NCBI GenBank assembly: GCA_035403355.1 | Contig: DAONFA010000052.1 | Location: 1-7,355, forward strand | Origin: Candidatus Cloacimonas sp. | GTDB lineage: Bacteria > Cloacimonadota > Cloacimonadia > Cloacimonadales > Cloacimonadaceae | Direction of reading: 5' to 3' | DNA length: 7,355 nucleotides | Shown here: piece by piece, positions 1 to 4,933 of the stretch | Position numbering within the stretch: the stretch's first letter is position 1 | Layout of the letters: the number at the start of each line of letters is the position of its first letter | Program-made: the position numbers and the translations under genes | The notes under the pieces: model-generated | Databases searched by the model: none | What the model was told of the DNA's origin: nothing | What the model saw: the letters and a program-made list of their open reading frames with translations, nothing else

Positions 1-591
1 AATATCGAGGACGCCGTAAGGGTCAAAAGACTTAATGACTATGACTGCACTATCGGGTTACAGATGGTCTTAGTCCCTGACTGTTTAGACCAAGTAATCC
101 CCGAAGCTAAGTTTGCCATAGACACAGGCGTAGATTATTTCGTAATCAAGCAATTCTCCGACCCTGTATGTGAGGAAATGACGCAGTTTGATATGTCGTT
201 CTATGACAAGGACAAGGTTAATTCAATACTCAAAGAAGCCGAAAGTATGTCCACTAAAGAAACACAGATTATCCCTAAGTGGAACATTATTCACTCAAAA
301 GGGAGTATGCAGGGTAAGTGCGTAGATTTACCGCTTTTAATAGAGGGTTCAGGCACGGGAAAGTTTTACCCCTGCGGGTATCACTTTAGAAATCCCAAGT
401 ATGAGCTTGGAGACCTGACCAAACAAACTTTTCAGGAAATGGTTGAGAGTTTTCAATACTGGAAAGTAATTAAAGAGGTTCGGGATAATTTAGTTGTAGG
501 TGCTGATTGTAAGGGTGCTTGCAGGCATTTACAGACAAACGCTTTTTTAAACAATTACTTAAATAAGCCGGAGCATATTAACTTTATATGA
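1..591 (+). CDS. Radical SAM protein, C-terminal part (5' end outside window)
   Basis: The frame is open from base 1, so the ATG at 64 is probably an internal methionine and the N-terminal CxxxCxxC cluster motif lies outside the window. What is visible looks like the last strands and helices of a radical SAM barrel (VLVPDC, then DTGVDYFVIKQFSDP), followed by a SPASM/twitch-like auxiliary region. Numbering from the methionine at 64, Cys86 and Cys104 (in FYPCGYHF) are 17 residues apart, then comes a GDLTKQTFQEMVES segment typical of these tails, then Cys149 and Cys153 (CKGAC) and a closing PEHINFI. Four cysteines could hold one auxiliary Fe-S cluster, fewer than a full SPASM domain. Radical SAM enzymes of this build modify peptides or small molecules; the substrate here is unknown. 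The stop overlaps the next start (ATGA). The class is fairly secure, the exact function is not. Confidence 0.75.
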   Translation, partial: NIEDAVRVKRLNDYDCTIGLQMVLVPDCLDQVIPEAKFAIDTGVDYFVIKQFSDPVCEEMTQFDMSFYDKDKVNSILKEAESMSTKETQIIPKWNIIHSKGSMQGKCVDLPLLIEGSGTGKFYPCGYHFRNPKYELGDLTKQTFQEMVESFQYWKVIKEVRDNLVVGADCKGACRHLQTNAFLNNYLNKPEHINFI

Positions 592-962
592 TTAAGACCA
601 ACATAGATATGTCTTTGGGCGATGTGATTGACCGCCTGACTATTTTGACCCGCAAGATTTTCTTCGGGGAGGTTCAGGCACACAAAGAACATACAGCATT
701 ATCCGAAGGGTTAAGTAAGTTAGACATTAAACTGACCGGCGAACTCTTAAACGCAATCATTTGGATTACCCAGATGAACTTTGAGGTTTGGAACAGGGAA
801 AACGGCTTTAGGCGGGGAGAAGAAATGACCGCCGAAGATGTCAAGAAAATGATGATTGAAGTTCGGGATATGAACAAAAGACGCATAGAATATCGTAACG
901 AAATCAATCGGATTACCGGAACTGGATTTAAAGAGTTTAAAGTCAATCATAGGTCTCAATGA
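588..962 (+). CDS. DUF6165-like small protein of glycan-gene neighbourhoods
   Basis: This encodes 124 residues with no signal peptide or membrane segment. The opening NIDMSLGDVIDRLTIL matches the pattern I know from DUF6165 proteins, an N-terminal [SP]xGELxDKLTIL-type motif. A mainly helical, charged body follows, with a second half of the form RDMNKRRIEYRNEIN and a short Gly-Phe-Lys-Glu end (residues 93-118), again as in that family. Its biochemical role is unknown to me. Family members occur beside glycosyltransferases and surface-sugar genes, which fits the neighbours here. It is coupled by ATGA overlaps to both the radical SAM gene upstream and the transketolase gene downstream, and its own ribosome-binding signal is weak (GGAG about 14 bases ahead), so translation probably depends on coupling. 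The family call comes from remembered motif similarity; a phage-specific helical protein is the alternative. Confidence 0.6.
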   Translation: MIKTNIDMSLGDVIDRLTILTRKIFFGEVQAHKEHTALSEGLSKLDIKLTGELLNAIIWITQMNFEVWNRENGFRRGEEMTAEDVKKMMIEVRDMNKRRIEYRNEINRITGTGFKEFKVNHRSQ

Positions 963-1633
963 AATTAGAGGAATTAAGGCAAGAAGTTATGCGTGTGGCG
1001 GTAAAGAATAATAAAGGGCATATCGCTCCTTCTTTATCTTGCCTTGATATTTTGACTGTTCTTTATTACGAACCGGAATTTGAAAAAGATAAAGTCATTC
1101 TCTCGAAAGGACACGGGTGCTATGGGCTGTATGCTATACAGGCTGATAAGGGAGAAATTGCCAAAGAGGATTGGGAGGATTTTAATCTTCCTGGGTGCTT
1201 GGATGGCTTTGGGTCTTTGGGACACGGATTACCCATCGCCGTAGGGATAGCGTTTGGGAATAAGTTGCAGGGCAAAAAAGAGCATATATTTTGCATAGTC
1301 GGGGATGGGGAAATGCAAGAAGGCTCAATGTGGGAAGCATTAAACTTTTTACACCATTACGATTTGAATAATATCACCGTAGTCATAGACCATAACGGTC
1401 TGCAAGCTATGGACAAGGTAAACAATGTTCTTTCTCAAAGATTGTTTGACAGGTTAGTCGGCTGGGGATTTCTTCCGGGCAGGTGCGACGGACACGATTA
1501 CGAGCAGTTAAAATACAGTCTTGAATATAGACCGCAGGTTTTAATTGCCGACACGGTTAAGGGTAAAGGGTTCCCTTATATGGAAGGCGTAGCCAAGTGG
1601 CACTATCGGGTTCCCAATGATAACCAGAGATGA
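959..1633 (+). CDS. Transketolase N-terminal (TPP-binding) subunit, shortened
   Basis: This is the thiamine-diphosphate-binding half of a split transketolase, an enzyme class that moves two-carbon ketol units between sugars. Key landmarks are in order: Gly20-His21 (KGHIAPSLS), SKGHG at 49-53, GSLGHGLPIAVG at 85-96, the cofactor motif GDGEMQEGSMWEA at 115-127 with Mg2+ ligand Asp116, DHNG with Asn146, and TVKGKGFPYMEG with Trp214-His215 near the end. The SKGHG and GSLGHGLP spellings resemble transketolases from surface-polysaccharide loci more than the housekeeping enzyme. The length is 224 residues against roughly 270-280 for stand-alone N subunits. Much of the loss lies before GSLGHG, where the usual Gly-His-Pro...PGVE stretch is missing. 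The gene is coupled to its upstream neighbour by ATGA and overlaps the second subunit gene by 17 bases. The fold and cofactor assignment are secure; substrate and pathway are inferred. Confidence 0.93.
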   Translation: MKLEELRQEVMRVAVKNNKGHIAPSLSCLDILTVLYYEPEFEKDKVILSKGHGCYGLYAIQADKGEIAKEDWEDFNLPGCLDGFGSLGHGLPIAVGIAFGNKLQGKKEHIFCIVGDGEMQEGSMWEALNFLHHYDLNNITVVIDHNGLQAMDKVNNVLSQRLFDRLVGWGFLPGRCDGHDYEQLKYSLEYRPQVLIADTVKGKGFPYMEGVAKWHYRVPNDNQR

Positions 1634-2069
1634 TGTCATAGACAATTTAATTCCTTATTTTAATGACCCTAGATATTACTTACTTGTGTGTGATATGGGT
1701 TTTGGCAAAGCTGATCGCCTGAAGGAACTTTATCCCGACAGAGTTATCAACTGCGGGATTATGGAGCAGGCAACGGTGGGTATTGCTTCCGGTTTAGCGG
1801 AAAGTGGTCTTATCCCCATAGTCTACTCCATAGCTTCGTTTTTAGTCTATCGGGCGTTAGAACAGATTAGGAATGATATAGTTTTGCGGGAAAAAAATGT
1901 CAAACTCATAGGCAATGGTTCGGGAGATTTCTTTAAATCATTGGGGGATTGCCACTGCTGTAAAGATGACGATATTCTCTTAATGGGCGTAATCGGTATG
2001 CCTGTCTATGACGGTAATCATTTCTATGAGTGGATTAATTCAAGCGAAGGGGGATATTTTAGATGTTAG
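1617..2069 (+). CDS. Transketolase pyrimidine-binding subunit lacking C-terminal domain
   Basis: This is the partner subunit that binds the aminopyrimidine end of thiamine diphosphate. The start ITRDDVIDNLIPYF matches the usual first helix of these subunits. The catalytic glutamate is Glu50 in CGIMEQATVGIASGLA; YSIASFLVYRALEQIRNDI (70-88) is the cofactor-contacting segment; His113 in GDCHCCKDD stands where the conserved active-site histidine of the Gly-x-Thr-His motif falls. The protein is only 150 residues, about half the roughly 310 of a normal C subunit. It ends at Gly-Gly-Tyr-Phe-Arg-Cys, which aligns with the last strand of the pyrimidine domain (usually GPVYIRL), so the whole transketolase C-terminal domain is absent. 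The next gene begins 7 bases before this stop in another frame and is a different protein, so this is not a frameshift. It is probably still active with the 959-1633 product, because TPP catalysis needs only these two domains. Confidence 0.9.
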   Translation: MITRDDVIDNLIPYFNDPRYYLLVCDMGFGKADRLKELYPDRVINCGIMEQATVGIASGLAESGLIPIVYSIASFLVYRALEQIRNDIVLREKNVKLIGNGSGDFFKSLGDCHCCKDDDILLMGVIGMPVYDGNHFYEWINSSEGGYFRC

Positions 2070-2701
2070 TGGACATTATTTCATCTTTGCATAAATCAGG
2101 GGCAAGGAATTACTCCGAGCATAACGGAAAAGATAAACCCGCCTGTATGGACATCGCCCGTAAGTTCGGCAGGGATTTTTGGGACGGAAAAAGAAAATAC
2201 GGCTATGGGGGGTATAAATACGATACCCGCTGGTATCACCCAGCCGTAGATATATGCCAAAGATATAACTTGAGCGATAGGTCGAGTATTTTAGATATTG
2301 GTTGCGGAAAAGGTTTTTTATTAAGCAACATTGAGGAATTGACACGATGTAAGGTCTCTGGTTGTGATATTTCCCAATATGCCTTACAGCAAAGCCCCCT
2401 AAAGAATACATTTAGGTTTGAGGCGGGGGTAGACAGAATTAAGGGGAAATTCGATTTAATACTTTGTATTAATGTTTTACATAACTTATTATTGCCGAAT
2501 TTAAAACAAGCAATACAGCAGATTAATTCACATTCAAGAAACGCTTACATAGTGGTCGAGAGTTATCGCAACACCAAAGAACTTTGTAACTTACAGAATT
2601 GGGCGTTGACCTGCGAGCAGTTTTTAAGACCCGAAGAATGGGAGTGGCTATTTAAAGAGTGGGGGTATCGGGGGGATTGGGAGTTTATTTACTTTGAATA
2701 A
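2063..2701 (+). CDS. Class I SAM-dependent methyltransferase
   Basis: This 212-residue protein has a Rossmann-type methyltransferase core: motif I SILDIGCGKGFLL at 75-87, the acidic end of strand 2 at Asp102 (VSGCDIS), and strand 4 FDLILCINVLHNLL at 130-143. Ahead of the core is a distinctive leader, FGRDFWDGKRKYGYGGYKYD at 35-54, which I know from methyltransferases encoded in bacterial polysaccharide clusters. A C-terminal RPEEWEWLFKEWGY segment completes the usual layout, so the gene is full length. The methyl acceptor is not shown by the sequence; a sugar or sugar nucleotide is suggested by the two glycosyltransferase genes that follow. Translation is supported by a GAAGGGGG purine run at 2046-2053, about 9 bases before the ATG, and the start lies inside the end of the transketolase subunit gene. 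Confidence 0.88.
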   Translation: MLVDIISSLHKSGARNYSEHNGKDKPACMDIARKFGRDFWDGKRKYGYGGYKYDTRWYHPAVDICQRYNLSDRSSILDIGCGKGFLLSNIEELTRCKVSGCDISQYALQQSPLKNTFRFEAGVDRIKGKFDLILCINVLHNLLLPNLKQAIQQINSHSRNAYIVVESYRNTKELCNLQNWALTCEQFLRPEEWEWLFKEWGYRGDWEFIYFE

Positions 2702-3374
2702 ACTGCTTACATTCTGTCCGTCAAGAATTAGACCCGACAGGATATTAGAAATGCTTGCTTCTTGGGATAGAACACGAAGCCCCTGGAATGACATTGTAAT
2801 TTATGTGGCAGATGATGACCCCAGGTTAGAAGAATACAAAAAGAATTTAGCGGGTAGGAATTTAGTTATTGGTAAACGCAGGACAAAGGTGGAAGTGGAC
2901 AATTATTGCACCACAGAACTTTATCCTGATTATGAATATTACGCAGAGATTAATGACGACCATATCTACCACACTAAAGAATGGGATAGGTTGCTTATCG
3001 AGGAAATTGAAAGGCGTGGGGGGTGGGGTTTCGCTTGCGGTAATAGTTCGGGTTTACCTTCTGGTATGGTTATTTCAGGCAATATTATTAGGGCTTTGGG
3101 TTATCAAACAACTCCGTTACTAGAACAATCTTACGGGGATAACTTCCACCAGGAATTAGGGGAAGCCCTGGGAATGTTCTATCGGGTTAACGGGGTAAGT
3201 ATAGAACATAAGCATTGGGTATTTGGCAAAGCTAAGTTAGACGATAATTACGCAATGGTTACAAGCCGTGAACATATGGAAAAAGGCTTGGCTGGACTAA
3301 ATGAATGGCGGGAAAAATACAAACAACGGGATATCGAAAGGATAAGAAATGCGTGTAGGGGCATTAATCCGTAG
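2694..3374 (+). CDS. GT-A-type glycosyltransferase-like protein, TTG start
   Basis: This 226-residue protein has an N-terminal nucleotide-sugar-binding pattern: FCPSRIRPDRILEMLASW (7-24), then YVADDDPRLEEY (37-48). The presumed metal-binding acidic motif is NDDH at 87-90, after YYAEI, and is followed by KEWDRLL. A GNSSGLPSGMVISGNIIRALGY stretch (split here by position: 117-137) and Asp149 plus EHKHW at 171-175 form the acceptor side. This layout is familiar from glycosyltransferase-like proteins of phages and surface-sugar loci; donor and acceptor are unknown. It starts with TTG, overlaps the methyltransferase gene by 8 bases, and has GGGAG at 2679-2683 about 10 bases upstream. No better ATG or GTG start was found near the beginning of the conserved region. 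The fold call is good; the transferase activity itself is inferred from family resemblance. Confidence 0.78.
   Translation: MNKLLTFCPSRIRPDRILEMLASWDRTRSPWNDIVIYVADDDPRLEEYKKNLAGRNLVIGKRRTKVEVDNYCTTELYPDYEYYAEINDDHIYHTKEWDRLLIEEIERRGGWGFACGNSSGLPSGMVISGNIIRALGYQTTPLLEQSYGDNFHQELGEALGMFYRVNGVSIEHKHWVFGKAKLDDNYAMVTSREHMEKGLAGLNEWREKYKQRDIERIRNACRGINP
3337..3342 (+). promoter_or_regulatory. Shine-Dalgarno site for the second glycosyltransferase
   Basis: AAAGGA lies 6 bases before the ATG at 3349, inside the end of the preceding gene. It settles that start, which produces a 26-base overlap between the two glycosyltransferase genes. Confidence 0.7.
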
Positions 3375-4038
3375 TTACCACTCTACACAATATTTGCCGT
3401 TAGTTTTAAAGCAATATAAATGGGTAGATAAGATAGTCGTTCTTAATTATAGGTTTATTAATGTTAAGCCGTCTTTGGATAACACCCAAAGGATTTGCAA
3501 TTTATTCTCACACCCAAATTTAGTTTATGAACGGGGCAGGGGAGTAGAACAGCACGAGATTTTTAATCGGGGACTGGATTTACTGCAGGATTGTAATTTA
3601 GCGTTTATCGCTGACGCTGATGAAATCCTATTGCCATCCGATCAGGAAGAAATAACCAGGTTTATGTCGGACAGGCGGGGATTAATAGGTCAAGCTGATA
3701 GTGCAGCTTGCAAGATAATTGACTATAACGGGGATTTGTTTCACGCTTCTCCCCAGAGGGCTTATCCGGTAACGGTGGCGGTAGTTCCGCAGGTAGTCAG
3801 GTTTAACCATATTAGGAACATTAATAATAACAGGGTTAAGGTTTTTCCAGATATAACCCTACACCATTTAGGTTTAGTATTCCCCGAAGAAACAATTAAG
3901 TGGAAATCAGAGTGGGAATTTAAAGAGGAAGGACATTCACGGAATAAGTTATTAAAAGATTGGGGAGTTAGGCGGGAAGTGAAACCTCCGCAGGAATTGT
4001 TGAATTTTATAGGAGAATTGTATGAACAAAAACTTTAG
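3349..4038 (+). CDS. Glycosyltransferase family 2-like protein
   Basis: This 229-residue protein opens with a short strand, GALIRSYHSTQYLPLVLKQY (4-23), followed by VDKIVVLNY, the start of a GT-A nucleotide-binding fold. The metal- and donor-binding DxD motif is clear: FIADADEILLP at 86-96, with DADE at 89-92, preceded by an FNRGLDLL helix (72-79) as in family 2 enzymes. His-His-Leu-Gly at 172-175 (TLHHLGLVF) and the charged WKSEWEFKEEGH region resemble the C-terminal parts of such enzymes that act on cell-surface glycans. It is shorter than many family 2 enzymes and has no membrane segment, so it is probably a soluble enzyme. It differs from the preceding transferase in motif and layout, so the pair is not a recent duplication. 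It overlaps the adaptor gene by 17 bases, tying the sugar cassette to the virion genes. Confidence 0.83.
   Translation: MRVGALIRSYHSTQYLPLVLKQYKWVDKIVVLNYRFINVKPSLDNTQRICNLFSHPNLVYERGRGVEQHEIFNRGLDLLQDCNLAFIADADEILLPSDQEEITRFMSDRRGLIGQADSAACKIIDYNGDLFHASPQRAYPVTVAVVPQVVRFNHIRNINNNRVKVFPDITLHHLGLVFPEETIKWKSEWEFKEEGHSRNKLLKDWGVRREVKPPQELLNFIGELYEQKL
4011..4015 (+). promoter_or_regulatory. Strong Shine-Dalgarno site for the adaptor gene
   Basis: AGGAG lies 6 bases before the ATG at 4022, within the last codons of the glycosyltransferase gene. It is one of the clearest ribosome-binding sites in the window and fits high output of a structural protein. It fixes the start and the 17-base overlap. 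Confidence 0.8.
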
Positions 4039-4933
4039 CATTATAAAAACTAATATCGGGGCAGAAGTAGGAGATACAAGCACGGCTTTTGCTACTCTCT
4101 TAGGGAGGTTTGTTAACCGCAGATATTTTCAAATACTTCGGGCGATTAACTGGAAGAATATCCAACCGGATTATACTTTTGATACGGTAGTCGGAACACA
4201 GAGATATGTCTTACCTAACGATTTCGGTAAAGCGGTGTCTTGTAATGACATTACGAACTCAAGTGAAATAGGTGCTGTAAGTTTAGAGAGTATTTACTCT
4301 ACCTATGGGAAAATTACCGACAGCGGAGAGGTAGAAAGATATGCGGTCTTAGAGGACACAATACAATCCCAGCCTACAAGTGCTTCTGTGTTGGCGATAG
4401 TTTCTTCTTCTGCTTCTGACACCTCACAGACTATATTTATTCGGGGTATTTCCGGTGGGATAGAAGTAACCGAAAGTGTATCTTTAACTGGCACATCTTC
4501 TGCTAATTCAGCCAATTCTTACACTAGAGTTAAATCTATTTCTAAAAGTGCGACTACTGCCGGAAGTGTAACAATTACCGCTAATTCAGCGGCAGTAACG
4601 GTGGCGACTATTGCGGCGGAAGAATTAATAACCAGATATAAGATTTTTATTGCTCACTATGTTCCTGCGGAAGTCATAACCATTGCTTTGCCCTATACGA
4701 TTAAGCCCTTACCTCTGAACAATGACTATGATTATCCGGTCATTGATATTGCTGATTTGTTAGAAATTGGGGCAATGGCGGATGCTTGGAGATATAAGAA
4801 GTTTTTTAGCAAAGCACAGGCGTTGGAGATTATGTTTGCTCAACAGTTACAAGATTATATTTGGGAAAAAGAGAACGAGCCAAACGAAATTAAACAATTT
4901 GTTCCTCAAGGTTATTCAAGGGATATTTACTAA
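4022..4933 (+). CDS. Phage head-tail adaptor-like protein with inserted beta domain
   Basis: This 303-residue protein has an N-terminal part, about 1-95, that is helical (TLLGRFVNRRYFQILRAINW, 26-45) and followed by FDTVVGTQRYVLPNDF (53-68) and VSLESIY (86-92). That pattern is typical of neck adaptor proteins of tailed phages, which sit between portal and tail. The C-terminal helical part (about 236-303: DLLEIGAMADAWRYKKFFSKA, by position 245-265) completes the adaptor. Between them, residues about 117-200 are rich in Ser, Thr, Ala and Val (for example SVLAIVSSSASDTSQTIFIR and GSVTITANSAAVTVATI). They look like an inserted immunoglobulin-like beta domain of the kind that recurs in phage structural proteins. 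No signal peptide is present. The stop and next start share one base (TAATG). The structural role follows from pattern and position next to the propeller gene; the exact subfamily is not settled. Confidence 0.75.
   Translation: MNKNFSIIKTNIGAEVGDTSTAFATLLGRFVNRRYFQILRAINWKNIQPDYTFDTVVGTQRYVLPNDFGKAVSCNDITNSSEIGAVSLESIYSTYGKITDSGEVERYAVLEDTIQSQPTSASVLAIVSSSASDTSQTIFIRGISGGIEVTESVSLTGTSSANSANSYTRVKSISKSATTAGSVTITANSAAVTVATIAAEELITRYKIFIAHYVPAEVITIALPYTIKPLPLNNDYDYPVIDIADLLEIGAMADAWRYKKFFSKAQALEIMFAQQLQDYIWEKENEPNEIKQFVPQGYSRDIY
4370..4621 (+). other. Inserted Ser/Thr/Ala-rich beta domain within the adaptor
   Basis: This segment encodes about residues 117-200 of the adaptor-like protein. Short alternating strands (TIFIR, EVTESVSLTG, YTRVKSISKSA, SVTITANSAAVTVATI) suggest a beta sandwich. 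Its composition differs sharply from the aromatic and charged adaptor core on both sides. The 11-base word GCTAATTCAGC occurs at 4502 and 4580, reflecting repeated Asn-Ser-Ala. The domain borders are estimates. Confidence 0.55.
4918..4923 (+). promoter_or_regulatory. Ribosome-binding site of the propeller tail gene
   Basis: AAGGGA lies 9 bases before the ATG at 4933. Together with the TAATG stop-start overlap it supports coupled translation from the adaptor gene. Confidence 0.6.

Noticed and set aside
64..591. Complete 175-residue protein starting at ATG 64
   Set aside because: The frame stays open to base 1, and the 21 upstream codons read as natural barrel sequence (AVRVKRLNDYDCTIGLQ), so the gene is cut by the window edge.
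1617..2200. Frameshift or sequencing error hiding the missing transketolase C-terminal domain
   Set aside because: The frame starting at 2063 encodes a complete methyltransferase with its own family leader, leaving no room for the missing domain, and the stop falls at a domain border.
2076..2411. 111-codon open frame on the minus strand
   Set aside because: It lies opposite the methyltransferase motif I region, is rich in Tyr, Arg and Cys without a recognisable fold, and is best explained as a shadow.
3018..3028. Phase-variation tract (GGGGGGTGGGG) in the first glycosyltransferase
   Set aside because: Runs of six and four are short for slippage-driven switching, and they encode ordinary codons of the transferase.
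2869..3123. 84-codon open frame inside the first glycosyltransferase gene, ending in a hydrophobic stretch
   Set aside because: It is another frame of a well-supported gene, and its hydrophobic end is the frame-shifted reading of conserved transferase codons.
1..4038. DNA hypermodification pathway (sugar-modified bases) as the role of the cassette
   Set aside because: No thymidylate-synthase-like hydroxymethylase, nucleotide kinase or base-modifying enzyme is present here, while the transketolase, methyltransferase and DUF6165-like genes fit surface sugars better. It is not excluded by genes outside the window.
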